64,000 bases of DNA, from the NCBI RefSeq assembly GCF_003363135.1, contig NZ_QRBB01000001.1:248001-312000 (forward strand). Direction: 5' to 3'. Under the pieces are notes generated by a model, which did not search any database, was not told where the DNA came from, and saw only the letters and a list, made by a program, of their open reading frames with translations. Both the position numbers and the translations under genes were made by a program. Within the stretch, counting starts at the first letter, position 1. Every line of letters starts with the position of its first letter. Positions 41,710 through 49,898 of the stretch are shown in pieces. This DNA is from Alteriqipengyuania lutimaris. Lineage in GTDB: Bacteria; Pseudomonadota; Alphaproteobacteria; Sphingomonadales; Sphingomonadaceae.

Positions 41710-41856
41710 CTACAAAGCAGATGGCTATGAAGGCCCGGGCAGATCCGCTCGCCAATCAGGCGATTGCGGCAACGGGCAAGCTATATGCAGCTGACTTGAG
41801 GGTACCAAGTCCGGGGGCGATAGGCGCTTCCGGAAACGGAGGCGTAGTAGCAGGTT

Positions 41857-43314
41857 ATGGCACGGATTTCTGACAACGCAGGGCCCGCGCGCAAGCGCTC
41901 CAAGGGCGACGGCGAAGACGATATGGAGCGCGTCGCGCTGGCTGCCGACTGGGACGACATCAGTACCGGGCTGCGCAAGGATCTTGGCCACCAGCTGCAT
42001 AGCCAATGGATCAAGCCGATCCAGGTCGGCGATTTCGACGCCGCGACCGGCACACTCGCGCTGTACCTGCCGTCGGAATTCGCCGCCGAATGGGTCCGCA
42101 AGCACTTTGCCGATCGCCTGTCGCTCGCCTGGAAGATTGCGCGTTCGGAAATCAAGACCGTCGCGATCGAGATCCACCCGAGCCGCAAGCGCATGGCGGA
42201 CATCTCGCTGGGCGACTCGCGCCGTCCGGCCAATGACGGGCCGGATCTGCGGGTCGTGTCCGATGGCGGGTTCGGCGATCCCGGCTTCAGTAGCGTCGGC
42301 CTCGACGCCTCGCTCACCTTCGCCGCCTTCGTGACCGGCGATGCCAACGTACTGGCGCGCAATGCCGCGCAGCGCATGGCGGCGAACGACAAGCCGCAAT
42401 TCTCGCCGCTCTACATCAAGGCCGCGACCGGCCAGGGCAAGACGCACCTGCTCCACGCGATCGGGCACCAGTTCCTCGCCGCGCACCCGCGCGCGCGCAT
42501 CTTCTACTGCTCTGCCGAACGCTTCATGATCGAGTTCGTGCAGGCGCTGAAACAGAACCGGATGATCGAGTTCAAGACGCGGCTGCGCGGCTTCGACCTG
42601 CTGCTGGTCGACGATCTCCAGTTCATCATCGGCAAGGCCAGCGCTCAGGAAGAGTTGCTCTACACGATCGATCACCTGCTGTCGGAGGGCAAGCGGCTGG
42701 TCTTCGCCGCCGACCGCGCGCCGCAGGCGCTCGACAGCGTCGAACCTCGCCTTCTCAGCCGCCTGTCGATGGGTCTGGTGGCGGACATCCAGCCTGCCGA
42801 CCTCGAACTGCGGCGCTCGATCCTCGAATCGAAGCTGACCCGGTTCGCACCACTGAGCGTGCCCGACGACGTGGTCGATTTCCTCGCCCGCACGATCACC
42901 CGCAACGTGCGCGAGCTGGTCGGCGGCCTCAACAAGCTGATCGCCTATGCCCAGCTGACCGGCCAGCCGGTCTCGCTGCAGCTGGCCGAGGAACAGCTCA
43001 CCGATATCCTCTCGGCCAACCGCCGCCGGATCACGATCGACGAGATCCAGCGCACCGTGTGCCAGTTCTATCGCATCGACCGGTCGGAAATGAGCAGCAA
43101 GCGCCGCACCCGCGCGGTAGTGCGCCCGCGGCAGGTCGCGATGTATCTTTCCAAGGTTCTCACGCCGCGCAGCTATCCCGAAATCGGGCGCAAGTTCGGC
43201 GGGCGCGACCATTCGACCGTGATCCATGCGGTCAAGCTGATCGAGGATCTGCGCACCCGCGATGCCGACATGGATGGCGATGTGCGCAGCCTGCTGCGCC
43301 AGCTCGAGAGCTGA
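41857..43314 (+). CDS. dnaA: Chromosomal replication initiator DnaA
   Basis: DnaA is the AAA+ initiator that melts oriC. The 485 residues have the N-terminal DnaB-contact domain, a variable linker, Walker A ATGQGKTHLLHA, Walker B LLLVDDLQFI, and the C-terminal DNA-binding helix-turn-helix ending GGRDHSTVIHAVKLIE, which reads DnaA boxes. Start is the ATG of MARISDNAG. No dnaN follows; a DUF983 gene does. Confidence 0.97.
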   Translation: MARISDNAGPARKRSKGDGEDDMERVALAADWDDISTGLRKDLGHQLHSQWIKPIQVGDFDAATGTLALYLPSEFAAEWVRKHFADRLSLAWKIARSEIKTVAIEIHPSRKRMADISLGDSRRPANDGPDLRVVSDGGFGDPGFSSVGLDASLTFAAFVTGDANVLARNAAQRMAANDKPQFSPLYIKAATGQGKTHLLHAIGHQFLAAHPRARIFYCSAERFMIEFVQALKQNRMIEFKTRLRGFDLLLVDDLQFIIGKASAQEELLYTIDHLLSEGKRLVFAADRAPQALDSVEPRLLSRLSMGLVADIQPADLELRRSILESKLTRFAPLSVPDDVVDFLARTITRNVRELVGGLNKLIAYAQLTGQPVSLQLAEEQLTDILSANRRRITIDEIQRTVCQFYRIDRSEMSSKRRTRAVVRPRQVAMYLSKVLTPRSYPEIGRKFGGRDHSTVIHAVKLIEDLRTRDADMDGDVRSLLRQLES

Positions 43315-43412
43315 TCCACCCACAGCCCAGCGACATGATGTGAGCCGCCCGTCGACGCCCCACTCCACAGGGCTGTCGACAGGCGCTGCACAGGCTGCCA
43401 ACAGGCTTGTCC

Positions 43413-43838
43413 ATGGTCGAGCCCGCCCACACCGCCATCCGCCCCAAACTCCCCGCTGCGCTTGGCGAGGCACTCTTGCGCGGCCTTCGCGGCAAGTGCC
43501 CGCGTTGTGGCGAGGGGCGCCTGTTCCGCACATGGCTCAAGCCCGCCGACACCTGCGCGCATTGCGGGCAGGACTGGTCGGTCCAGCAGGCCGATGATTT
43601 TCCCGCCTATATCGGCATCTTCGTGGTCGGCCACCTGCTCGCACCCATCGTGATCGCGATGATCGGCAGCTATGGCATGTCGGCGTGGCTGACGCTGGCA
43701 ATCATCCTGCCGGTCGCGGTCGCGATGCTGATCGGCATGCTTCAGCCGGTGAAGGGCGGCGTCATCGCTTTCCTGTGGTGGTTCGGTATCGGCGCTTTCG
43801 TGCAGGAGCGCCCCGAGCCTGGCGCGGACCGATCGTGA
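43413..43838 (+). CDS. DUF983 membrane protein
   Basis: This 141-residue protein has an N-terminal zinc-ribbon-like part (KCPRCGEGRLF and DTCAHCGQDW) followed by two or three hydrophobic helices (AYIGIFVVGHLLAPIVIAMI, LTLAIILPVAVAMLIGML). This is the DUF983 architecture. The function is unknown. Members often lie near cytochrome oxidase genes, which is not the case here. The stop overlaps the GTG of the next gene (GTGA). Confidence 0.85.
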   Translation: MVEPAHTAIRPKLPAALGEALLRGLRGKCPRCGEGRLFRTWLKPADTCAHCGQDWSVQQADDFPAYIGIFVVGHLLAPIVIAMIGSYGMSAWLTLAIILPVAVAMLIGMLQPVKGGVIAFLWWFGIGAFVQERPEPGADRS

Positions 43839-44623
43839 GCCTGGCACCCGAGCGCCTCGAGCGATTCGCCCGCCATATCGTGCTGCCCGAAGTCGGGGGC
43901 GCGGGGCAGGCGGCGCTGGCGGGCAGGCACGTCGCGCTGGTCGGCCTCGGCGGGATCGGCAGCCCGGCGTTGCAATATCTTGCTGGCGCAGGCGTCGGCC
44001 GCTTCACGCTGATCGATGATGGCGATGTCGAGCTTTCCAACCTCCAGCGCCAGACGATCTACACAACGCGCGATGTCGGACATGCAAAAGCGGTCGCCGC
44101 GCGCCGCTGGCTCGCCAATTTCGACGGAGCGATCCCTGCGGATGTCTACGACGACCGGATCGAACCCGCCAACGCTGCCGCGCGAATCGCAGGTGCGGAT
44201 CTGGTGGTCGACGGGACCGACAATTTTGCGACCCGGCTCGCGGTATCCGATACCTGCGTGGCGACGGGCGCCCCCTTGCTGAGCGCTGCGGTCGGCCGCT
44301 TCCAGGGCCAGGTGGGGGCCTTCGCGGGGCACCTGCCCGACCGGCCGTGCTACCGGTGCTTCGTCGGCGATGCCTTCGATGCGGACGACTGCGATACCTG
44401 TGCGGAGGATGGCGTGCTGGGCGCGATGGTCGGCTGGGTCGGCAGCTTTGCCGCGATGCAGGCGATTCGCGTTCTGCTCGAAGGAGCGAGCAGCCTCGGC
44501 GATCCGCAATGGGGCAAACTGTACCTGATGGACGGACTGGCCGCTGGAATGCGCACGCTCACCATCGCAAAGGACCCCGGCTGCAGCGCCTGCTCCACCC
44601 ACGGAAGCAAGGCGCATCGATAA
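43835..44623 (+). CDS. MoeB/ThiF-family sulfur-carrier adenylyltransferase
   Basis: This E1-like enzyme adenylates the C-terminus of a ubiquitin-like sulfur carrier (MoaD or ThiS) in molybdopterin or thiamine synthesis. The 262 residues have the nucleotide motif VALVGLGGIGSPALQYLA, the conserved ELSNLQRQ and two CxxC zinc pairs (CYRC and CSAC). There is no C-terminal rhodanese domain. The start GTG overlaps the DUF983 stop. Neither moaD nor thiS is in the window, so moeB and thiF cannot be told apart. Confidence 0.88.
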   Translation: MSLAPERLERFARHIVLPEVGGAGQAALAGRHVALVGLGGIGSPALQYLAGAGVGRFTLIDDGDVELSNLQRQTIYTTRDVGHAKAVAARRWLANFDGAIPADVYDDRIEPANAAARIAGADLVVDGTDNFATRLAVSDTCVATGAPLLSAAVGRFQGQVGAFAGHLPDRPCYRCFVGDAFDADDCDTCAEDGVLGAMVGWVGSFAAMQAIRVLLEGASSLGDPQWGKLYLMDGLAAGMRTLTIAKDPGCSACSTHGSKAHR

Positions 44624-44725
44624 TTGGTCCCGCGAGATGGACGGTTCGTCGCATTTTTTGCTGCATCTGCGAAACAAATTTCGAGCCCCGCAGTTTATGC
44701 GGCGTTAGGCAGGAGAATTAGAATT

Positions 44726-44953
44726 ATGAAAATCGCGAAAATCTCGGCAGTTGCTGCCGCAGCATCGCTCGCCATTGCGCCGGTCGCCATTCAGGCCGCG
44801 CCCGGTTCGGCGCGCACCGCCGCGCCGGTCGAAGGCGAGTCCGAACTCGCTGGCGGCATCGGTGCCGCTGCGGTCATCCTTGCCATCGGTGCCATCGGCA
44901 TCGGTGCATTGCTGATCGCCGAAGACGACGACGAGGATGCGGTCAGCCCGTAA
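44726..44953 (+). CDS. Small exported protein with C-terminal membrane helix
   Basis: This 75-residue protein has a signal peptide (MKIAKISAVAAAASLAIAPVA, cut near IQAAPG), a short spacer, one hydrophobic helix rich in Gly/Ala/Ile (GIGAAAVILAIGAIGIGALL) and an acidic tail, EDDDEDAVSP. Small proteins of this form are frequent in sphingomonads, and the function is unknown. AGGAG lies 10 bases before the ATG. It has its own terminator. Confidence 0.75.
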   Translation: MKIAKISAVAAAASLAIAPVAIQAAPGSARTAAPVEGESELAGGIGAAAVILAIGAIGIGALLIAEDDDEDAVSP

Positions 44954-44977
44954 AACGGCCGATCCGAACGCAAAAGG

Positions 44978-45012
44978 CGGGCCGGAGAGCGATTCTCCGG
45001 CCCGTTTTTTTT
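44978..45012 (+). terminator. Rho-independent terminator
   Basis: An 11-base perfect stem CGGGCCGGAGA / TCTCCGGCCCG is followed by eight T. It ends the small exported-protein gene and lies just before the convergent cobB stop. Confidence 0.9.
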
Positions 45013-45014
45013 GC

Positions 45015-45716
45015 CTAATCGCCCAGCATCTCGTCGACCCATGCAGGAACAAGTTCGCCCGCGCGCCCCTGCCGCGATTCGTCGAACCAGTGCGATCCTT
45101 CGCTACGATCGAGATTGAGTTCGAGGGTGCGCGCGCCGTGCGCCGCGGCTTCCTGCACGAAGCCCGCCGCGGGGTAGACCGCCCCCGAAGTGCCGATCGA
45201 CACGAACAGGTCAGCGCGTGCGAGAGCGTCGTATATTCGCGGCATTTCGTAAGGCATTTCGCCGAACCATACGACATCGGGCCTGAGTGCAGGTGCGCCG
45301 CATCCGGGGCAGGCGGGCGCATCGCTTAGCGAACCCTCCCAGCGCGACCGCGCGCCGCATGCAGCGCACAGGGCGCTGCGCAACTCGCCATGCATGTGGA
45401 GGACACCCCCCGCACCGGCACGCTCGTGCAAATCGTCGACATTCTGGGTGACCAGCAGCATGTCGTGCGGCCACTCCGCTTCGAGTCGGGCAAGCGCCGC
45501 ATGCGCCGCGTTGGGCTCCACGGTCATAAGCGCGGCGCGGCGCGCGTCGTAGAAACCCTGCACCAGCGCCGGATTGCGGGCGAAAGCCTCGGGCGTCGCC
45601 ACGTCCTCGATCCGGTGCTTTTCCCACAGCCCGCCCGCGTCGCGGAACGTGTCGATGCCGCTTTCGGCGGAAATCCCGGCGCCTGTCAGGATGACGATGT
45701 TGCGAATGTCTGCCAT
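45015..45716 (-). CDS. cobB: NAD-dependent protein deacylase (sirtuin, CobB-like)
   Basis: This Sir2-family enzyme uses NAD+ to remove acyl groups from lysines. The 233 residues show the NAD motif GAGISAESGIDTFRD, TQNVDDLHERAG, HMHGELRSALC with the catalytic His, and a zinc site CAACG...CPGCGAP. The YDARR pair (Tyr and Arg) matches the acyl pocket of desuccinylating class III sirtuins such as E. coli CobB, so both acetyl and succinyl lysine may be substrates. Start is the ATG of MADIRN. It is divergent from dapB. Confidence 0.94.
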   Translation of the reverse strand: MADIRNIVILTGAGISAESGIDTFRDAGGLWEKHRIEDVATPEAFARNPALVQGFYDARRAALMTVEPNAAHAALARLEAEWPHDMLLVTQNVDDLHERAGAGGVLHMHGELRSALCAACGARSRWEGSLSDAPACPGCGAPALRPDVVWFGEMPYEMPRIYDALARADLFVSIGTSGAVYPAAGFVQEAAAHGARTLELNLDRSEGSHWFDESRQGRAGELVPAWVDEMLGD

Positions 45717-45750
45717 GGCGCGCATCAAACACTGACGAGGCGCGAGGGCA

Positions 45751-46479
45751 ATGGCGGCAATCGGAATCATCGGGCGCGACGGGCGCATGGGACAGGCGAT
45801 CGCAGCGGCGATCGAGGCGAGCGAGCATACGCTGGCAGGCGGCGTCGACCGCGGCGAGGATGTGGCCGGACTGGCCGACCGAAGCGATGCGCTGATCGAC
45901 TTTTCCGCTCCCCAAGCGCTCGAGGGCAACCTTCATGCCGCGATCGGCGCGGGCGTGCCCCTGCTGATCGGCACGACCGGGCTGGAAGAGGGCCACCACC
46001 GCGCGATCGACGAGGCCGCGCGCGCCGTGCCCGTGCTCCAGACGGGCAACACCTCGCTCGGCGTGACCATGCTCGCAAAGCTCGTGCGCGAGGCTGCGGG
46101 TGCGCTCGGCCCGGCGTGGGATATCGAGATCGTGGAGATGCATCACCGGCGCAAGGTCGATGCTCCGTCGGGCACGGCGCTGCTGCTGGGCGAGGCGGCG
46201 GCGGATGCGCGCGGGATCGACCTGTCCGAAAATGCCGAGCGCGGGCGAGACGGGCACACCGGGGCAAGGGCCGAAGGCGCCATCGGCTTTGTCGCCCTGC
46301 GCGGCGGCACCGTGGCAGGCGAGCACAGCGTGATCCTCGCCGGCGAGAACGAGCGAATCGTCCTCAGCCATGTGGCCGAGGACCGCGCCCTGTTCGCGCG
46401 CGGAGCGCTGACCGGCACGGCGTGGCTGATCGGGCGCGAGCCGGGGCGCTATGGAATGGAGGACGTGCTGGGGCTGTGA
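45751..46479 (+). CDS. dapB: 4-hydroxy-tetrahydrodipicolinate reductase
   Basis: DapB reduces HTPA to tetrahydrodipicolinate with NAD(P)H in the diaminopimelate/lysine pathway, which supplies peptidoglycan. The 242 residues have the dinucleotide motif IGIIGRDGRMGQAI, LIGTTGL, TGNTSLGVTML and the active-site EMHHRRKVDAPSGTALLLGE. It is shorter than the E. coli enzyme but within the alphaproteobacterial range. The stop overlaps the GTG of the next gene. dapE lies 3.4 kb away on the other strand. Confidence 0.96.
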   Translation: MAAIGIIGRDGRMGQAIAAAIEASEHTLAGGVDRGEDVAGLADRSDALIDFSAPQALEGNLHAAIGAGVPLLIGTTGLEEGHHRAIDEAARAVPVLQTGNTSLGVTMLAKLVREAAGALGPAWDIEIVEMHHRRKVDAPSGTALLLGEAAADARGIDLSENAERGRDGHTGARAEGAIGFVALRGGTVAGEHSVILAGENERIVLSHVAEDRALFARGALTGTAWLIGREPGRYGMEDVLGL

Positions 46480-47003
46480 GCAGGGTGACGGCAGCGCGAT
46501 GCGCCTGGCGCGAGGAAGGCGGTGGCGCGGAGGCGGCTACGCGCTGCCTCGCCTTTCTCGACCATGTCGGCATCGAAGTCGACTGGATCGGCGAAGGCGA
46601 CGAAACGCAATTGCTCGACGGGCTGGCGATCCTGGGCGGCCGCCTGCTGGTCGATCCGGACACGCCGATCTGGCCGAGCGACCTGCTGCACGAAGGGGGA
46701 CATATCGCGGTCGCCCCGTCGGATAAGCGGGCGACGCTGGGTCCGCTCGAACCCGATCCGACCGATGAGATGATGGCCATCGCATGGTCTTTCGCAGCGG
46801 CGCGCCAGTGCCACCTGCCGCTCAAGCACCTGTTCCATTCGGGCGGCTATCGCGAAGACGGTGCGAAGCTGATCCAGTCCTTTGCCACCGGCCATTACAT
46901 CGGCGCGCCGATGCTCGGCTATTACGGCATGTGCGCCGACATGCAGACCGCGCTGGCGCAGGGGGTCGCGTCGTTCCCCAACATGATTCGCTGGCTTCGG
47001 TAA
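46476..47003 (+). CDS. Unknown protein with HEGGH (HExxH-type) motif
   Basis: This 175-residue soluble protein is not assigned to a named family. The start is a GTG overlapping the dapB stop (GTGA). Notable is SDLLHEGGHIAV at residues 68-79. HEGGH (72-76) fits the HExxH zinc-binding motif of metallopeptidases, and it lies in a region predicted to follow a strand (GGRLLVDPDTPIWP). Further conserved-looking parts are LKHLFHSGGYREDG and GHYIGAPMLGYYGM. A third ligand is not obvious. It is placed between dapB and nth and probably co-transcribed with both. Confidence 0.8.
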   Translation: MSRVTAARCAWREEGGGAEAATRCLAFLDHVGIEVDWIGEGDETQLLDGLAILGGRLLVDPDTPIWPSDLLHEGGHIAVAPSDKRATLGPLEPDPTDEMMAIAWSFAAARQCHLPLKHLFHSGGYREDGAKLIQSFATGHYIGAPMLGYYGMCADMQTALAQGVASFPNMIRWLR

Positions 47004-47031
47004 TGCGCGCAAGGCCGATGAACCCACAGAC

Positions 47032-47700
47032 ATGACCAAGGACCAGATCTTCGAATTCTTCAGCCGCCTGGCCGAGAGCAACCCCGCGCCCGAGACCGAG
47101 CTGGAATACGGCAACCCCTACCAGCTGCTCGTTGCGGTAACGCTGTCGGCACAGGCGACCGACGTGGGCGTGAATAAGGCGACCCGCGCGCTCTTTGCGC
47201 AGGTGCAGAGACCGCAGCAGATGCTCGATCTGGGCGAGGATGGCCTCAAGGATCACATCAAGACCATCGGCCTCTACAACTCCAAGGCGAAGAACGTGAT
47301 CGCGATGGCGCGCCTGCTGGTCGACGAGCATGATGGCGAGGTGCCGGAGACGCGCGAGGCACTGGTCACTCTGCCCGGCGTCGGCCGCAAGACCGCCAAT
47401 GTCGTTCTCAACTGCGCCTTCGGGCAGGAGACCTTCGCGGTCGACACGCATATCTTCCGGGTCGGCAACCGCACCGGGCTCGCCAAGGGCAAGACGCCCG
47501 AAGCGGTCGAGGCGAAGCTGGAAAAGCGCGTGCCCGGCCCCTTCCGCCTCCACGCGCACCACTGGCTGATCCTGCACGGGCGCTATGTCTGCAAGGCGCG
47601 CACGCCCGAATGCTGGCACTGCGATGTCGTCGACCTGTGCAGCTTCCGCAAGAAGGTGCTAGAAGCGCCCAAAGCGCGCAAATCCAAGGAGAGCGGATGA
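47032..47700 (+). CDS. nth: Endonuclease III
   Basis: Nth is a bifunctional DNA glycosylase/AP lyase for oxidised pyrimidines. The 222 residues have the helix-hairpin-helix LPGVGRKTANVVL with catalytic Lys, the catalytic Asp in FAVDTHIFRV and a C-terminal [4Fe-4S] loop CKARTPECWHCDVVDLC. The ATG of the next gene overlaps its stop (ATGA). Confidence 0.97.
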   Translation: MTKDQIFEFFSRLAESNPAPETELEYGNPYQLLVAVTLSAQATDVGVNKATRALFAQVQRPQQMLDLGEDGLKDHIKTIGLYNSKAKNVIAMARLLVDEHDGEVPETREALVTLPGVGRKTANVVLNCAFGQETFAVDTHIFRVGNRTGLAKGKTPEAVEAKLEKRVPGPFRLHAHHWLILHGRYVCKARTPECWHCDVVDLCSFRKKVLEAPKARKSKESG

Positions 47701-48128
47701 TGAAACGGGTAGCGGCACTGTTCGGACTGATGCCTCTGGCATCCTGTGCGCCTGTCGGGGAGACCGGGCCGACCTATGCGCAAGCGAACGAAGACACCAA
47801 TATCCGAGTGACGGGCGAGGCGGTATCCTGTCTTTCGGCATCGCGCATCCGCAGCTCGCGCGTGATCGGCGACGGCGTCATCGATTTCCACGTGACGGGG
47901 GGCGACACCTATCGCAATCACCTGCGCAGCGACTGCCCGGCCCTGCGTCGGAACGACGCGATCACATACGAAGTGCGCGGCGGCGAGCTGTGCCGGGGCG
48001 AGATCGTCTACGCGGTCGACAATTACGGCGGGCAGCTCGAACGCGGCCCGGGCTGCGGCCTCGGCGAATTTACACCGATCGAATATGTCGATTCGGTCAG
48101 CGACGCGCCGGAAACCATGGGGGAGTGA
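47697..48128 (+). CDS. DUF6491-like lipoprotein
   Basis: This 143-residue protein has a lipoprotein-type signal (MMKRVAALFGLMPLASC). The body carries four more Cys: VSCLSASRIRSSRV, RSDCPALRRND, GGELCRGE and GPGCGLGEFTPI. This pattern matches small secreted DUF6491 proteins of Sphingomonadales and Caulobacterales (family named from memory). The four Cys probably form two disulfides in the periplasm. The function is unknown. Translation is coupled to nth by the ATGA overlap. Confidence 0.75.
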   Translation: MMKRVAALFGLMPLASCAPVGETGPTYAQANEDTNIRVTGEAVSCLSASRIRSSRVIGDGVIDFHVTGGDTYRNHLRSDCPALRRNDAITYEVRGGELCRGEIVYAVDNYGGQLERGPGCGLGEFTPIEYVDSVSDAPETMGE

Positions 48129-48150
48129 CGAAAGCCCCCGCCGGCCCCGG

Positions 48151-48549
48151 CTAGAGTGTGACCGGCTCGCGTACGTAGTCGAACGCACCCGCCCCCGCCC
48201 ACGCCGCTCCATCGGGAAAGCGCAGCTCCATGCCCGCCAGTCCCGCAGGATTTGCAAGGCGCATGTTGACGCCCATCATGGTGTTTCCATGCGCGGCGAT
48301 GGCGCTTTCGGTGAGCACGAAATGCGTGGTCGACCCGCACGTCGGGCAGGAATGCGTTTCGGCGGAGGCCGTGTCCTTGTCCGCCCGCCGGTAACCCGTT
48401 GTCGAGCCCGAGACCGACACGTCGGCAGGATCGAGATAGCTCCAGCGCGCGCCCGATTTGCGGCACAAGGTGCAGTTGCATTCGTGGATGAAGTCGGGCC
48501 GCTGCTCCAGCGTTACCGAGACCGAGCCGCACAGGCATTCCAAAGTCAT
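48151..48549 (-). CDS. GFA-domain (glutathione-dependent formaldehyde-activating-like) protein
   Basis: This 132-residue zinc protein of the GFA/CENP-V fold has Cys pairs CLCGSV, CNCTLCRKSG and CPTCGS that bind two zinc ions. Family members have been linked to S-hydroxymethylglutathione formation, but most are uncharacterised. It lies just downstream of the symporter gene on the same strand (15-base gap). Confidence 0.88.
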   Translation of the reverse strand: MTLECLCGSVSVTLEQRPDFIHECNCTLCRKSGARWSYLDPADVSVSGSTTGYRRADKDTASAETHSCPTCGSTTHFVLTESAIAAHGNTMMGVNMRLANPAGLAGMELRFPDGAAWAGAGAFDYVREPVTL

Positions 48550-48564
48550 TCGTAGCGTCCTTCT

Positions 48565-49830
48565 CTAGATATCGTCCGCGCTGGCCAATTCCGCCTTGTC
48601 GACCTCGCCCAGCATGCTCGCGGTGGCCACGGTCACCGTCGCATCGCCGGTTACGTTGGTGGCGGTGCGCATCATGTCCATGATGCGGTCGACCCCGGCC
48701 ACGAAGGCGATCGTTTCGAGCGGTACTCCGACTGCGGTGAAGATCGCGCCCATCATTACGAGGCCGCCGCCCGGAATGCCCGCTGCTCCGATCGAGCCGA
48801 CCGTCGCCAGCAATGCGATCATTCCGTAATCCGCCCAGCTCAGGTCGACGCCGAAGATCTGCGCGCCGAACAAGGTCGCGAGCCCGAGATACATCGCGGT
48901 GCCGTCCATGTTGATCGTCGATCCGAGCGAGACGATGAAGCTGGAGGTCGGCTGGCTGACGCCGAGGTTGCGCTGGGTGCAGCGCAGGGTGACGGGCAGC
49001 GTCGCGCTGGAACTGGCCGTGGAATAGGCCACCGCGATCGCATCGATCATGCCGCGGAAGAAGCCCACGACGGAAACGTGCGAGAACAGCAGGATGAAGA
49101 CGTACATCACGCCGATGATCAGCAGGCAGCCCGCGTAATTGAGCGCGACCAGCTTGCCCAGCGCGGCGACCGCATCGAGGCCGAGCGTGCCGACGACCCA
49201 TGCGATCAGCGCGAAGACGCCGAACGGCGTCAGTTCCATGATCACCATCGTGATTTTCTGGAAGATCAGCGCGCCGGCATCGAAAGCGCGTGCCAGCGCC
49301 GCCACCGCACCATTGGTGGGCCCGTCCTTGTCCTCCTCCCGCATGGCGAGCAGGATGCCGATGCCCACCAGCAGCGAAAAGACGATCAGCGGCAGCACGT
49401 TGACGTCCGCCATGACCTTCACCGGGCTGACGGGGATCATCGATCGCAGCATCTCGCGCCATTCGAACGGCGCAGGCTCGGGCACCGCGCCCATCTCGAT
49501 CCCCGAGGTGTCGAGGCCGACGCCGGGCGCGAAGAAAGTGCCGAGGCCCAGGCCCAGCCACACGGCAACCTGGCCGGTCACGACGAAGAGCAGGATGGCG
49601 CGCCAGCCGACGCTGCCCAGCTTGCCCAGATCGCCGATCGCGGTGACGCCCGCCACGATGCTGAAGAAGATCAGCGGGACGATCAGCATCTTGATGAAAT
49701 CGATGAAGATATCGCCGACGATCTTGATGCTCTCGGCATCTTCGCCCCAGAAATATCCGACGACCGCACCCAGAAACAGAGCGAGCAGCACGCGCGCCCA
49801 CAAAGGCGTCGCAAACCAGGCCTTGAACAT
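48565..49830 (-). CDS. Dicarboxylate/amino acid:cation symporter (DAACS family)
   Basis: This 421-residue inner-membrane transporter of the GltP/DctA type has eight helices and two re-entrant hairpins. Signatures are the Ser-rich hairpin STASSSATLPVTL, the NMDGTA motif (usual NMDGT) with Na+/substrate residues and the last helix NVTGDA. It takes up a C4-dicarboxylate or acidic amino acid with Na+ or H+, and the substrate is not decided. It may share a transcript with the GFA gene. Confidence 0.92.
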   Translation of the reverse strand: MFKAWFATPLWARVLLALFLGAVVGYFWGEDAESIKIVGDIFIDFIKMLIVPLIFFSIVAGVTAIGDLGKLGSVGWRAILLFVVTGQVAVWLGLGLGTFFAPGVGLDTSGIEMGAVPEPAPFEWREMLRSMIPVSPVKVMADVNVLPLIVFSLLVGIGILLAMREEDKDGPTNGAVAALARAFDAGALIFQKITMVIMELTPFGVFALIAWVVGTLGLDAVAALGKLVALNYAGCLLIIGVMYVFILLFSHVSVVGFFRGMIDAIAVAYSTASSSATLPVTLRCTQRNLGVSQPTSSFIVSLGSTINMDGTAMYLGLATLFGAQIFGVDLSWADYGMIALLATVGSIGAAGIPGGGLVMMGAIFTAVGVPLETIAFVAGVDRIMDMMRTATNVTGDATVTVATASMLGEVDKAELASADDI

Positions 49831-49898
49831 CGATATCCCCCTGAGAGTCCTCAGCCCTTAGTGCCGGGCTGCGAGGGGGACGGCAAGCCCGCGCGCGC

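Larger units (their letters stand above)
41414..41856 (+). other. 443-base gap between rpsT and dnaA (dnaA leader)
   Basis: The gap contains the rpsT terminator, an AT-richer tract (41530-41680), a possible dnaA promoter and a GC-rich hairpin. No cluster of TTATCCACA-type DnaA boxes is seen, so I cannot call an origin here. A 108-codon open frame (41547-41873) runs through it into dnaA but has no recognisable features and is probably chance. Confidence 0.6.

Noticed and set aside
41547..41873. 108-codon open frame upstream of and overlapping dnaA
   Set aside because: It has no ribosome binding site, no recognisable domain, runs through a promoter-like and hairpin region and overlaps dnaA. 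Chance is more likely.
43315..43412. Several CCACA/CACAGG words after dnaA that recall DnaA boxes
   Set aside because: None matches TTATCCACA closely and spacing is irregular, so no origin is called.
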